Shown piece after piece: positions 41,409 through 49,850 of a stretch of DNA of 64,000 bases. The stretch is from Rhodococcus sp. P-2 (GTDB lineage: Bacteria > Actinomycetota > Actinomycetes > Mycobacteriales > Mycobacteriaceae), in assembly GCF_016598535.1 (NCBI RefSeq), contig NZ_CP066779.1, positions 2,542,001-2,606,000 on the forward strand. Direction: 5' to 3'. The notes beneath the pieces were generated by a model. The model had not been told where the DNA came from. It saw only the letters and a program-made list of their open reading frames with translations, and made no database searches. Position 1 is the first letter of the stretch. The number at the start of each line of letters is the position of its first letter. The position numbers and the translations under genes are program-made.

Positions 41409-42140
41409 ATGACTGCGCCATCACCTGACAAGAAGCCCACCGCGACATCACAGCGCCGCCGGAGCTACAACACCGGGATCACTGCGGACGCCGTGCTGAC
41501 CGTGGCACTCGGGCTCAGTCGCGAGCACGGAGTCGAGGGGTGGTCGCTGCGGCAGTTGCTCGGCGAACTCGATACGTCGTTCTCCGTCGTCTATCGACTC
41601 GTCGGAGATCGCGATGCGCTCTCGGCGGCGGTGGTCGACAGTGCGATTTCGGCCGTGAGCGTGCCGTCCGCAGAGAGAGATTGGCGCCAATGGCTGACAC
41701 ATCTGCTCGTGCAAATGCGAGAAGCGCTGGTCGAGTGTCCGGGTGCAGCGCAGTGGCTGTTGATGAACGGCGTTGCCACCGAGCGCAGCCGGGAACTCAT
41801 GGAGGCCGGATTGGCATCGCTGACCGACGCCGGGTTCGGAGCGGAAGCCGCCCAGGCTTACACCGTCGCCTTCACCTCTACAACCACACTGATAGCCATG
41901 CACGACGCCCGGCGCATTCCCAGCGGGGAGCCTTCACCCGATCACGGCGCAATGCTGGATCAGCTGAGCAAGGACGGGCCCACCGATCCGCGTTCATCGA
42001 TGGAGGCACTCATCGGGAAATTCGCCGGCCCACCGGATACTGCGGAAGCGACACGGGCAGAACACTATCGCTACACACTCGACCGTGTCCTCGACGGCCT
42101 CGAGGCGCGGCTGGACGCAATCAAAGAGTCGCGGAAATGA
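41409..42140 (+). CDS. TetR-family regulator
   Basis: A 243-residue regulator. The helix-turn-helix is recognisable (ITADAVLTVALGLSREHGVEGWSLRQLLGELDTSFSVVYRLVGDRDAL, residues about 24-70), with the WSLRQL core typical of TetR/AcrR proteins with a C-terminal TetR_C domain. It is divergent from the siderophore operon and ends at a strong hairpin. Start at ATG 41409; an earlier start adds 12 residues. Confidence 0.75.
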   Translation: MTAPSPDKKPTATSQRRRSYNTGITADAVLTVALGLSREHGVEGWSLRQLLGELDTSFSVVYRLVGDRDALSAAVVDSAISAVSVPSAERDWRQWLTHLLVQMREALVECPGAAQWLLMNGVATERSRELMEAGLASLTDAGFGAEAAQAYTVAFTSTTTLIAMHDARRIPSGEPSPDHGAMLDQLSKDGPTDPRSSMEALIGKFAGPPDTAEATRAEHYRYTLDRVLDGLEARLDAIKESRK

Positions 42141-42145
42141 CCCGC

Positions 42146-42179
42146 GGGGCCGCTGTCGCACGTGTGCGACAGCGGCCCC
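42146..42179. terminator. Strong bidirectional terminator
   Basis: GGGGCCGCTGTCGCAC followed by its exact complement (16-bp arms, 2-base centre) sits between the convergent TetR gene (stop 42140) and the lipase gene (stop 42206). Confidence 0.8.
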
Positions 42180-42205
42180 TCGAATGATCTGGATTCTGGG
42201 TACGA

Positions 42206-43369
42206 CTAACGGAACAGGTTCGCGACGAATGGAATCGTGTCAGCCTGCGATTCGACCAAGGCGCCGCTGTGATCGGTGTTGTAGGTCTTGAACGTGACCG
42301 GCTCACCATTGGCGACCAAGGCTGCAACCAGCGAAAGCGCCGACGGCGCAGGGACATCCACGTCGAGCAGTCCCTGCCCGATGAAGATAGGGCGATCGTA
42401 TCCGCTCGTCGGCACACCCATGTAATCGTTCAACAGACCCTGGAAGTTCGGAATCTGACTGAGCGGGCGGGAGAAGATGTCACCGAGGACCAGATCCTTG
42501 GATGCCTCGTCCAGGTCTGCGGCGCAGAGCTTTTCGGCCGAGTCGACCTTTTCCCGTCCCAGTTCGTTGAGATACGAGTTCAGGTCGATCTCGGGGTGCG
42601 CTTCCCGCAGGCCCGCGAGGATGTAGAGCGCGTACGAGGTCAATCCGCCACCGAGTGCGATGGGCGGGAAGCCCGGACCTGCAGGCAGGAGGGTCAACTC
42701 GATGTTGGCCGGCACTCCGGTGCCCACGCCGCCGCGGTAGTCGAGCGAATCCCCTCCGTACTCGGTGGCGTAGCGGGCCGTCGTGATGGCCGCACCGCCG
42801 CCCTGCGACTGCCCGACCACCGCCCAACGATTCGAGATGGAGGAGTCGACAACCCGGGCTGCCTTGACCGAGTCGACTACGCTGTGCGCCTCCACCTTTC
42901 CGTCGAGGTACGGCATCAGCCCTGGTGTTCCCAGTCCGACGTAGTCGGTGGCGACGACGGCATAGCCCTCCGAGAGCCAGCGTCCCAGGTACGGGTAGTC
43001 ACGTTCGGGCAGGCCGGGACCCACCAGCGAAGGGGCACAGGAATCGTCGAGTCCGGTGGTGCCGTGCGCCCACGCGATGACGGGCCAACCGCCTTCCGGA
43101 GCGGGACCGGCCGGGACGTAGTACACGCCACTGCTGAGCGCGGGTCCGCCATTGGAACCGATGGTCCAGTACGTGAACCGCTTGGCGTCGGCGGTACCCG
43201 GAATCCACAGATCTTTCGGCAGCGGCTCACTGGACACCACCGTGCCCGTGGCCTGCGACGCACTCGGCGCCTGCGCGGACGCGACGGGCGCGGCCACTGC
43301 GGAGCCGATGGTTGCAGCGCAGAGCGCAGCGATGGATATGCGGGCAAACGATTTCGACTGGAATTTCAC
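42206..43369 (-). CDS. Secretory lipase (LIP family)
   Basis: A 387-residue exported alpha/beta hydrolase. Signal peptide: VKFQSKSFARISIAAL..., cleavage near ASAQA. The mature enzyme shows the family features 'VIAWAHGTTGLDDSCAPS', nucleophile elbow G-Q-S-Q-G (VVGQSQGGGAAI), acid region 'PIFIGQGLLDVDVP' and His in 'YNTDHSGALV'. These enzymes (Candida lipase A-like, common in Rhodococcus and Nocardia) split triglycerides or esters outside the cell. GTG start at 43369 with GGAG ahead. A large palindrome lies 52 bp upstream. Confidence 0.85.
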   Translation of the reverse strand: MKFQSKSFARISIAALCAATIGSAVAAPVASAQAPSASQATGTVVSSEPLPKDLWIPGTADAKRFTYWTIGSNGGPALSSGVYYVPAGPAPEGGWPVIAWAHGTTGLDDSCAPSLVGPGLPERDYPYLGRWLSEGYAVVATDYVGLGTPGLMPYLDGKVEAHSVVDSVKAARVVDSSISNRWAVVGQSQGGGAAITTARYATEYGGDSLDYRGGVGTGVPANIELTLLPAGPGFPPIALGGGLTSYALYILAGLREAHPEIDLNSYLNELGREKVDSAEKLCAADLDEASKDLVLGDIFSRPLSQIPNFQGLLNDYMGVPTSGYDRPIFIGQGLLDVDVPAPSALSLVAALVANGEPVTFKTYNTDHSGALVESQADTIPFVANLFR

Positions 43370-43420
43370 GTCTGACGACTCCGGTTCTTGCGGTGGGCGA
43401 CCTCGTTGGACGTTATCGTA

Positions 43421-43452
43421 GATTTTGTTTAACCGATCGGTCAAGCAAAATC
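43421..43452. promoter_or_regulatory. 32-bp palindromic operator (TetR type)
   Basis: GATTTTG-TTTA-ACCGATCGGT-CAAG-CAAAATC pairs at 14 of 16 positions. The ACCGATCGGT core with A/T-rich wings is a classic TetR-operator form. It sits in the divergent region between the secretory lipase and the VOC gene, so it may control both; the TetR gene at 44007-44636 is the nearest candidate binder. Confidence 0.65.
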
Positions 43453-43544
43453 TTGCGGCTCGACAACACGAACATGTCGAGATCCCGGCCCCGACTCCGA
43501 CCTAGCATCGAACCGGCACGAAACAACCGCAGGAGGATGGATCC

Positions 43545-43985
43545 ATGGCACACGTACAGCGTTTCGACCACATCGGCATCACCGTCGCGAACCTCGAATC
43601 GGCAACGGCGTTCTTCGTCGGACTGGGGCTCGAACTGGAGGGCACCGGATCCGTGGAGGGTGAGTTCGTGGAAACCGTCTGCGGTATCCCTGGAGCCAAG
43701 TGTGAAATCGCGATGCTGCGCCCTCCTGGCGAAGGGTCACGGCTGGAGCTCTCGTCCTTCGTCACGCCCGACCACGTGCCCGGATCACCTGCTCCGATGG
43801 CCAACGAGATCGGGCTGCGCAATGTTTCCTTCGAGGTAGGCGACCTGCAGGCGGCGGTCGACGCGGTGGCTGCGGACGGTTACAGGCTCATCGGCGGGAT
43901 CGGCGAGTACGAGAACAGTGTGCGCATGGCCTACGTCCGAGGACCGGAAGGGATCATCGTGTCTCTGTTCGAGCAGATCGGCTGA
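43545..43985 (+). CDS. VOC-family (glyoxalase/dioxygenase-fold) protein
   Basis: A 146-residue single-domain member of the vicinal oxygen chelate superfamily: 'FDHIGITVANLESATAFFVGLGLELEG' with a first metal His (H10), and 'VRGPEGIIVSLFEQIG' at the end carrying the usual Glu. Such proteins act as lyases, epimerases or dioxygenases on small metabolites; the substrate cannot be inferred. AGGAGG precedes the ATG. Confidence 0.8.
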   Translation: MAHVQRFDHIGITVANLESATAFFVGLGLELEGTGSVEGEFVETVCGIPGAKCEIAMLRPPGEGSRLELSSFVTPDHVPGSPAPMANEIGLRNVSFEVGDLQAAVDAVAADGYRLIGGIGEYENSVRMAYVRGPEGIIVSLFEQIG

Positions 43986-44006
43986 GGCGTCACGACTACC
44001 GGACCG

Positions 44007-44636
44007 TCAAATCGCCCTCCAGGAGCTGACCAGAGCGCCCATCGCAGCCGCGAATTCGGCAAATGCCGCGTCAATTCTGACGCGGTCACCGGTGGTCACG
44101 AGATCGAGCGTCAACCCCCGAATCTGCGCCAACACGATCGTCGCGTAACGATCAGCGCGATCGGGCGGACATCCATGTGCGAGCGCAGCTTCCGTCAAAC
44201 CACCCAACCAGTCCCCCACCACATGATCGAGAAACTCGCGATACCGCTCCGGATGCAGCAACGCCTGTCCGTAGATCTCGAACATCAACCGAAAGTTCGG
44301 CAACGATTCCGCTGACGTACGCCGATTCCAGTAACTCGTCATCATCTCGACGATGTCGGTCCCGGGAGAAATGTCGAGAGAAGAGCTGTCTCGCAGGGTG
44401 GCGACTACTTCAGTGAGCAGTTGTTCCTTCGAACCGAAATGATGGATGAGTGTCGCATGGCTGATCCCCAGGTCCTTGGCCAACGGCCGCATGGACAGTT
44501 CACCGACGCCGTTCGCCGTGACGTACGCGGTTACCTGCTCGAGCAATTCGGCACGGCGATGCTGGTAACGCAGTTTCCGGCCGTCGATCGGCGTGCTGTC
44601 CTCCACCTGCAGGAGCCTACGGAGGATGGGAAACAC
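44007..44636 (-). CDS. TetR-family regulator
   Basis: A 209-residue regulator with HTH 'RAELLEQVTAYVTANGVGELSMRPLAKDLGISHATLIHHFGSKEQLL' split over residues 28-74. The C-terminal ligand domain is unremarkable. It is convergent with the VOC gene (21 bp gap) and 12 bp downstream of the FUSC gene on the same strand, so it may share that transcript. It is the closest TetR gene to the 32-bp palindrome at 43421. Confidence 0.8.
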   Translation of the reverse strand: MFPILRRLLQVEDSTPIDGRKLRYQHRRAELLEQVTAYVTANGVGELSMRPLAKDLGISHATLIHHFGSKEQLLTEVVATLRDSSSLDISPGTDIVEMMTSYWNRRTSAESLPNFRLMFEIYGQALLHPERYREFLDHVVGDWLGGLTEAALAHGCPPDRADRYATIVLAQIRGLTLDLVTTGDRVRIDAAFAEFAAAMGALVSSWRAI

Positions 44637-44648
44637 AGCAGCACTGGG

Positions 44649-46082
44649 TCACACGGTGACGTGGTGGCGATCCGATCGACTGATCGTGACAGCGGCGACG
44701 ACAACACCGATCACCACGCCGATCAACGTGTCCGCGACGCGAGCCACTGCCGCTTCGGTTCCGATCGGAGCGCTGAAACCGATGAGGAGGAGTGCCATCG
44801 GGGTGACGGCCAGCGACGTCAGCGCATAGTTCTTGATCACGAGCAGCTCCGCAGCAGTCTGCAGAATCACGACCACGGCAACGGCTTGCCAGTAACCGAG
44901 CGTCAACGCGATGAGCCCAGCGGCCACGACGGCGCCACCTACATTTCCCACCAACCGCTGAATCCCGCGCTGGACGGTCTGCTTGTAGTTCAGTCCCTGC
45001 ATCGCGGCGATGGCACCCATCGACGCCCACAGCGGATGCTCCAGCCCGGCTCCCGCCGCGAGCCAACCAGCCAGGGCCGACGCTGCCACGATGCGGAGAG
45101 CATTCATCCGCACCGGGCGCGAATAGAGCCGATTCAGTCCCTCGAGGAAATAGCCTTCGGGCGCGGCCAGGGTCTGTGCCGGCGCAAGGTCGTGTTCGAT
45201 CATGCTGGAGCGCTTGAGCTTCCGCAGCTCCTTCTCGTGCCGAGCGATGCTGCGAATCAGGGTGGCGTCGCCGTGCAACTGCCACTGCTGTACTGCCGCT
45301 TCTGCCTCGTCGAGCACCGCGACCAATTCGCGGCCGTGATCGACGGTCGACTTGATCCGGCCACTCGACGCTATGACCAAGCGGGCGTTGGCAATCGATC
45401 CGAGCGCCGGTTCCACTCCGCCTGTGCCGGACTGTTCGAGACGCCCCACCGCAGAGACTGCACGAGCCACGGCCAGGCGCGCAGGGCCCATCGGCAAGAC
45501 GAGCGCTGGAAGCATCGCGGCCACCCAACCGACCAGAACTCCGAGCGCACCGGCAGTCACCAGTCTCGCCAGATCATCGACACTGGAGGCATATCCGGCT
45601 GCACCGGTCGCCGCGAAGACGAGGATGACCGGCCCTGGTCCGGTGATCCGGAAGCCCGACATGAAGCAGTACGACGCACCGGCCAGCAGCGAGAGGATGC
45701 CGATCTGCAACCAGGTCGGAACGCCCACAACACCCATGGCGCCGCCGAAAGCGATGGAAACCACCAATGCGGCACCGACCATCGCCAGCTTGCCGGCCAA
45801 CCGGGGATACGGCTCGTACCTACCGAAGGCGGCACACAGCGCACCCAAGGCCGCGAAGCCGGCCAACTCCCGATGCCCGAGCAGTCCGCCGACCACGAGC
45901 ACTACGGCGGTGGCGAGTCCGACCCTGATCGCGGGCGCGATGGTCGCGTCCGCGGACCCGATGCGAAAAGCCGCTCGCCACGTCGCCCCGGAGACGGTGT
46001 GTGCAATGGCCTCACTCGAATGAGTGAGACGGCTGGGCATCCTGGCTGCGGTTTCGGTTCGGGTCACCGAACCAGCATACAT
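44649..46082 (-). CDS. FUSC-family aromatic-acid/fusaric-acid exporter-like protein
   Basis: A 477-residue membrane protein with two blocks of TM helices (about residues 30-165 and 325-460) separated by a soluble middle, the layout of FUSC/YccS-type proteins. Motifs include 'GHRELAGFAALGALCAAFGRYEPYP' and 'WLAAGAGLEHPLWASMGAIAAMQGLNYKQTVQRGIQRLVGNVGGA'. The exact start is unsure (ATG 46082 or ATG 46043); no ribosome site is seen, so it could be leaderless. It is divergent from the MarR gene across a shared operator. Confidence 0.8.
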   Translation of the reverse strand: MYAGSVTRTETAARMPSRLTHSSEAIAHTVSGATWRAAFRIGSADATIAPAIRVGLATAVVLVVGGLLGHRELAGFAALGALCAAFGRYEPYPRLAGKLAMVGAALVVSIAFGGAMGVVGVPTWLQIGILSLLAGASYCFMSGFRITGPGPVILVFAATGAAGYASSVDDLARLVTAGALGVLVGWVAAMLPALVLPMGPARLAVARAVSAVGRLEQSGTGGVEPALGSIANARLVIASSGRIKSTVDHGRELVAVLDEAEAAVQQWQLHGDATLIRSIARHEKELRKLKRSSMIEHDLAPAQTLAAPEGYFLEGLNRLYSRPVRMNALRIVAASALAGWLAAGAGLEHPLWASMGAIAAMQGLNYKQTVQRGIQRLVGNVGGAVVAAGLIALTLGYWQAVAVVVILQTAAELLVIKNYALTSLAVTPMALLLIGFSAPIGTEAAVARVADTLIGVVIGVVVAAVTISRSDRHHVTV

Positions 46083-46086
46083 TTAT

Positions 46087-46114
46087 TTCACTAGTAAATT
46101 ACTTGTGAAGTAAT
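46087..46114. promoter_or_regulatory. MarR operator in FUSC/MarR promoter
   Basis: ATTACTT-GTG-AAGTAAT (46098-46114) is a perfect 7-bp dyad. An overlapping second, imperfect dyad TTCACTAGTAAA lies at 46087-46098. Both sit between the divergent starts and have the size of MarR binding sites. Confidence 0.7.
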
Positions 46115-46140
46115 GTGAATTCTGTCGCTAAGATGGGTCC

Positions 46141-46656
46141 ATGGGCGTGGCAAACAGATCCGAAGACGACTTCATCGACAGAGTCCGTCGCGAATGGAAG
46201 CGCGCCTACCCCGACTTCGACACCGCCCCCGTCGAGGTGATGGGCCGGATCGCCCGCATCAACGCGCAATCTCTTCACCAACTCGACCGCGCACTGGCGT
46301 CCAGCGGGGTCTCTCGCACCGAATTCGACGTGATGAGCGCGCTCGCTCGCAGCGACCGTCCCCTGCGGGCGAGCGAAGTCACCGCCGTCACGATGGTCAG
46401 CGGCGCCGCCACCACAAAACATGCGGATCGCCTGGCCAAACTGGGCTACGTCGAGCGTCAGCGTTTCGAACACGACGGGCGAGTGGTTCTGCTTCAACTC
46501 ACCGATGCCGGCCGAGCCTTGGTCGAGGCAGAGTTTCCCCGACGCGTCGAGCGAGACCGTCAAGTACTGACCGGACTCGACGAGGACGAACGTGCCCAGT
46601 TGACGGCACTGCTCAAAAGAATCTCGCTCAACATCGACTCGGGAATCTGGGACTGA
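46141..46656 (+). CDS. MarR-family regulator
   Basis: A 171-residue winged-helix regulator: 'SSGVSRTEFDVMSALARSDRPLRASEVTAVTMVSGAATTKHADRLAKLGYVER' spread over residues 55-107, with the wing 'HDGRVVLLQLTDAGRALV'. It is divergent from the FUSC exporter and the visible operator suggests it represses that exporter until a phenolic or aromatic ligand is present. It ends 1 bp from the convergent thioesterase. Confidence 0.85.
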   Translation: MGVANRSEDDFIDRVRREWKRAYPDFDTAPVEVMGRIARINAQSLHQLDRALASSGVSRTEFDVMSALARSDRPLRASEVTAVTMVSGAATTKHADRLAKLGYVERQRFEHDGRVVLLQLTDAGRALVEAEFPRRVERDRQVLTGLDEDERAQLTALLKRISLNIDSGIWD

Positions 46657-46657
46657 C

Positions 46658-47062
46658 CTACTTCGGCAGCGGTACGTTCTGCAAGCGCACCTGACCGCGC
46701 GCCACCTCTTTGCCCGATTCCGGATCGGTGATGACCACCGACCACAACTGCTGAACGCGGCCCTGCTGTATCGGCACAGCCACGACGTCCACGCGCCCAC
46801 CCGTACGGGCCCGGAGGAAATCCGTTCCGTTGTGCACTCCGACGGCGAATTCGCCGCGATCTGCCACTGCAGTGCTGGCTCCGATGCTCGCGGCCGACTC
46901 GACAGCAGTCGTGTAGACGCCGCCGTGGACTACACCCCACGGCGTGTGATGCGCCTCGGACAGATCGATGTGCCCGACGACCTTCGTGCCGGAGACCTCG
47001 TCCAGTTGCAATCCGGCAGCGCTGACAAATCCGCTTGCTGCCTCGAGATTCAATTCCGTCAT
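46658..47062 (-). CDS. PaaI-type hotdog thioesterase
   Basis: A 134-residue hotdog-fold protein with 'HTPWGVVHGGVYTTAVESAAS' (the HGG helix with catalytic-type Glu/Ser) and 'VGVHNGTDFLRARTGG'. Family members hydrolyse acyl- or aryl-CoA thioesters and act as tetramers. It is divergent from the HxlR gene. Confidence 0.8.
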   Translation of the reverse strand: MTELNLEAASGFVSAAGLQLDEVSGTKVVGHIDLSEAHHTPWGVVHGGVYTTAVESAASIGASTAVADRGEFAVGVHNGTDFLRARTGGRVDVVAVPIQQGRVQQLWSVVITDPESGKEVARGQVRLQNVPLPK

Positions 47063-47135
47063 GACGACCCCTCATCTGCTCCGTTGGATTTCTCGACCCA
47101 CCTTCCGCCCTCGAATACATGCCGTCAAGTGCTAA

Positions 47136-47150
47136 GTTGGAATTACCAAC
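47136..47150. promoter_or_regulatory. HxlR operator candidate
   Basis: GTTGG-AATTA-CCAAC, a perfect 5-bp dyad, lies 33 bp before the HxlR start in the region shared with the divergent thioesterase. Confidence 0.45.
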
Positions 47151-47183
47151 CAACATTTTCGACAAACAGGGGACCCAGAGACG

Positions 47184-47624
47184 ATGGCGACAAGAGGACG
47201 CAACTGCTCCATCGCCAACGCCTTGGAGGTCGTCGGCGAGAAATGGTCACTTCTGGTGCTCAGAGAAATCGTCCTCGGGCGACGACGGTTCGACGAGATC
47301 GCCGCGGGCACGGGCGTCAGCCGTGACATCCTCGCTGCGCGTCTGCGGACCCTTGTCGACGCCGACGTCCTCACGAAGCGTCGCTACGAAGACCATCCAC
47401 CGCGCTACGAATACGTCGCCACCGAATCAGGGAAGGCGCTTTACCCGATCCTGATGGCACTCATGGAATGGGGAGACACCTTTGCGACGACGGGTCCGCC
47501 GCCAACCGTCGTCGAACATCGTTGCGGTGAGATCCTGCACGCCCAAGTTGTGTGTGCACACTGCAAAGAACCGCTGGCCGCGAGAGACGCGCACATAGTC
47601 GAACTCTCGCCACCTGCTCGATAG
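47184..47624 (+). CDS. HxlR-family regulator
   Basis: A 146-residue winged-helix protein with the HxlR signature 'CSIANALEVVGEKWSLLVLREIVLGRRRFDEIAAGTGVSRDILAARLRTL' (residues 8-57) and a C-terminal extension with C-x2-C (VCAHCKEPL) that could bind a metal. The N-terminal Cys8 is often redox- or aldehyde-reactive in this family. It ends 2 bp from the convergent PPOX gene. Confidence 0.85.
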   Translation: MATRGRNCSIANALEVVGEKWSLLVLREIVLGRRRFDEIAAGTGVSRDILAARLRTLVDADVLTKRRYEDHPPRYEYVATESGKALYPILMALMEWGDTFATTGPPPTVVEHRCGEILHAQVVCAHCKEPLAARDAHIVELSPPAR

Positions 47625-47626
47625 CG

Positions 47627-48082
47627 TCAGCGTCCGGGCGGAAACCCGCCTGTTGCGATCGGACCCCACGAGTCGACGGTGACGCGGATCAGACTCTTGC
47701 CCTGCTTGCGCATGGCTTCGCGGTACTCGTCCCAGTCGGGATGATCACCGGCGATGGATCGGTAGTAGTCGACCAGCGGTTCCACCGAGTCCGGAAGATC
47801 GATCAACTCCGCAGTTCCGTTCACCTGGACGTACGGCCCGTTCCACTCGTCGGAGTGGATACACAGAGACACCGCCGGCGTGCGGCGGACATTCGCCGCC
47901 TTGGCCCGTTCCGGGTACGTGGAGATGACGATCCGCCCCTCGTCGTCGACTCCACACGTCACCGAAGAGATCTGCAGCTCGCCCGATTTCTTCACCGTCA
48001 CGAATGTGGCCCGATGGCGCGGCCTGACGAATTCGAGGAGTTCTGCAAACGACACACGATCTGCGCTGGCGATCTTGGACAT
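47627..48082 (-). CDS. PPOX-class F420/flavin-dependent protein
   Basis: A 151-residue split-barrel protein: 'RHRATFVTVKKSGELQISSVTCGVDDEGRIVISTYPERAKAANVRRTPAVSLCI' over residues 22-76, then 'VQVNGTAELIDLPD'. The R/K pattern after the second strand fits the F420-binding FDOR-B group common in Rhodococcus and Mycobacterium. The reaction is not known. Confidence 0.75.
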   Translation of the reverse strand: MSKIASADRVSFAELLEFVRPRHRATFVTVKKSGELQISSVTCGVDDEGRIVISTYPERAKAANVRRTPAVSLCIHSDEWNGPYVQVNGTAELIDLPDSVEPLVDYYRSIAGDHPDWDEYREAMRKQGKSLIRVTVDSWGPIATGGFPPGR

Positions 48083-48115
48083 GACCTCAGCCTAATTCGA
48101 TTTACGAGCTGACGC

Positions 48116-48670
48116 TCAGGGCATCTCGATGGTCTGAGCACGCGCGATTTCGTCGATTGCACGAATGATGTACGCGCTCTGAGCCTTCTTCACTCCGGTC
48201 GACAAGCTCCCGATTACCAGAACCGCCGAACGCAGGTACGCGCCGTGCCCGATGCGGAACGAATCGTCCTCCAGATCCGAAATCCCGAGCGCCCCGGTAT
48301 AGACCGCAGCGAGCGCCTGCACGTCCAGATCCGGCAGCCACACGATCGTGGACTTGGCGCAGGCAGTCAGCGCATCCTGCACGTCCTCACTGGACAAGCC
48401 GTCGGGATGCGTGTCCTCGAGCAATTCGCGCACGATCGCCGCGTGAACCGAACTGACCTGCTCGAAAGAGAGCCCGCGCAGTTCTTCGACGGCACCGCGC
48501 AGTCCGTCACGATTTGCCGCCCGCACCGCGGCGAGTGCGTCGGCTGTGGCGTCGGCGATGTCACGGGCCACCTTCGGCCAATGCGTCGGCCAGCTCTGTT
48601 CGGGCGTCCGCTGTTCTGGCGTCCGCTCTTCTGGCGTCCGCTGTTCTGGCGTCCGCTGTTCTGACGTCAT
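48116..48670 (-). CDS. Hypothetical protein with EQRTP tandem repeats
   Basis: A 184-residue protein. Residues 2-25 consist of repeated EQRTP/EERTP pentapeptides encoded by a 15-bp DNA repeat. The rest is helical ('WPKVARDIADATADALAAVRAANRDGLRGAVEELRGL' then 'FEQVSSVHAAIVRELLEDTHPDGLSSEDVQDALTAC'), with no family I can name. ATG 48670 with GGAG ahead; the longer frame to 48784 overlaps the DUF72 gene and is unlikely. The repeat number may vary between strains. Confidence 0.65.
   Translation of the reverse strand: MTSEQRTPEQRTPEERTPEQRTPEQSWPTHWPKVARDIADATADALAAVRAANRDGLRGAVEELRGLSFEQVSSVHAAIVRELLEDTHPDGLSSEDVQDALTACAKSTIVWLPDLDVQALAAVYTGALGISDLEDDSFRIGHGAYLRSAVLVIGSLSTGVKKAQSAYIIRAIDEIARAQTIEMP
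48603..48662 (-). repeat. 15-bp in-frame tandem repeat, four copies
   Basis: Unit GGCGTCCGCTGTTCT (plus strand) repeats four times with one substitution in copy 2, plus a partial fifth. It encodes the EQRTP pentapeptides at the N-terminus of the overlapping gene. Confidence 0.9.
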
Positions 48671-48740
48671 CGTGATGTCTCCTCGGTCTTCGCGTTCACG
48701 CGGAAGCCTGCCACAGCCCACCGACAGGCGAGACGATCCT

Positions 48741-49556
48741 TCAGCGCAACCGATCCAACAGAGACATTGCGTTATGCGGCGCAAAGCCTTTCATGTCGTT
48801 GTCGAAGTAGACGTACACGTCGAGGCCCTCGTCCGCCCAGGCCTGAAAGCGCTTGGACCACTTGCTCAGAGCTTTGTCGGTGTACCCACTCGCATACAAC
48901 TCTTTGTCCCCGTGCATCCGCACGTAGACGAAGTCGGTAGTCGGAGTGGTGATGCGGGGGTACCTGCCGGCGGTGTCAGCGACGACGAAACCGATGGAGT
49001 GCTCGCGCATCAGGTCGACGGCTTCGTCGGTTTCGAAACTGGCGTGCCGCGCCTCCACGGCGTAACGAATCGGCGCGTCCCTCTCCGTCTGGGCGAACAC
49101 TCTGTCGTCGGTGAGCTTGTCGTCGTGCTGAGCTGCCAGATCGGCTGCAGCCTGCGTGGTGCGGGGAAGACCGTCGAAGAAGTCGACCAACCGCTGCGGT
49201 TCGAACTGCAGCGTCGGAGGTAGTTGCCACAGAATCGGCCCGAGCTTGGGTCCGAGGGCGAGTGTCCCGGCGGCGAAGAAATTGGCGAGTCCGTCACGGG
49301 CGTCGAGCAGCCGTTTCATGTGCGTGATGTACCGGCCGCCCTTGATCGCGAACACGAAATTTTCGGGAGTTTCACTGCGCCATTTGGTGTAGCTTTCCGG
49401 CTTCTGCAGCGCATAGAACGAGCCGTTGATCTCGATCGAAGTCAATCTCTCTGCGGCATAAGACAATTCTTTGCGGTGAGCAAGACCTTTCGGATAGAAA
49501 TCTCCGCGCCACGCGGGATACGTCCACCCGGAGATACCTACCCGAATATCTGCCAT
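48741..49556 (-). CDS. DUF72 TIM-barrel protein
   Basis: A 271-residue DUF72 (YecE-like) protein: 'RVGISGWTYPAWRGDFYP', 'LTSIEINGSFYALQKPESYTKW', 'KLGPILWQLPPTLQF', 'AVEARHASF', 'FVYVRMHGD', and C-terminal 'VYFDNDMKGFAPHNA'. The family has a TIM-barrel fold, no proven reaction. Length is typical. Confidence 0.9.
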   Translation of the reverse strand: MADIRVGISGWTYPAWRGDFYPKGLAHRKELSYAAERLTSIEINGSFYALQKPESYTKWRSETPENFVFAIKGGRYITHMKRLLDARDGLANFFAAGTLALGPKLGPILWQLPPTLQFEPQRLVDFFDGLPRTTQAAADLAAQHDDKLTDDRVFAQTERDAPIRYAVEARHASFETDEAVDLMREHSIGFVVADTAGRYPRITTPTTDFVYVRMHGDKELYASGYTDKALSKWSKRFQAWADEGLDVYVYFDNDMKGFAPHNAMSLLDRLR

Positions 49557-49586
49557 CGCCTCAGACTAAGCGGCAGTCGAGAGTTT

Positions 49587-49769
49587 TTACACTCCCGCGC
49601 TGAGCGCCACGGATACCGGTACGACGGTCAGGCACACCACCGCGGCGACGAACAACGCGATCACGAGGCGACGGTCCCACTTTCCGCGTGCACCACTGGC
49701 AGCCAGCATGAAGATCACAAAACCTACACACACGGACACGATAGTCACGATCACCGGAGTTCCAACCAT
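49587..49769 (-). CDS. Small two-TM membrane protein
   Basis: A 60-residue protein with two hydrophobic helices (residues 4-24 and 34-57) around a basic loop (SGARGKWDRR). It has an ATG start and ends 30 bp before the DUF72 start on the same strand. No family recognised; the two-helix plan with a charged turn is common in small actinobacterial membrane proteins. Confidence 0.55.
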   Translation of the reverse strand: MVGTPVIVTIVSVCVGFVIFMLAASGARGKWDRRLVIALFVAAVVCLTVVPVSVALSAGV

Positions 49770-49850
49770 GCCGTGATTGTCCCCTACCCATTGCCACCGA
49801 GCGCCCTACGGGTACACGATCGAAGTACCCATCCCGAGCTAGGAGTGGAA

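Noticed and set aside
44421-46094. 557-codon plus-strand frame over the TetR and FUSC genes
   Set aside because: Composition is Arg/His/Gln-rich with no domains; it is the complement of two well-supported genes.
48603-48662. CRISPR-like repeat
   Set aside because: Units are 15 bp, directly adjacent and in frame; there are no spacers.
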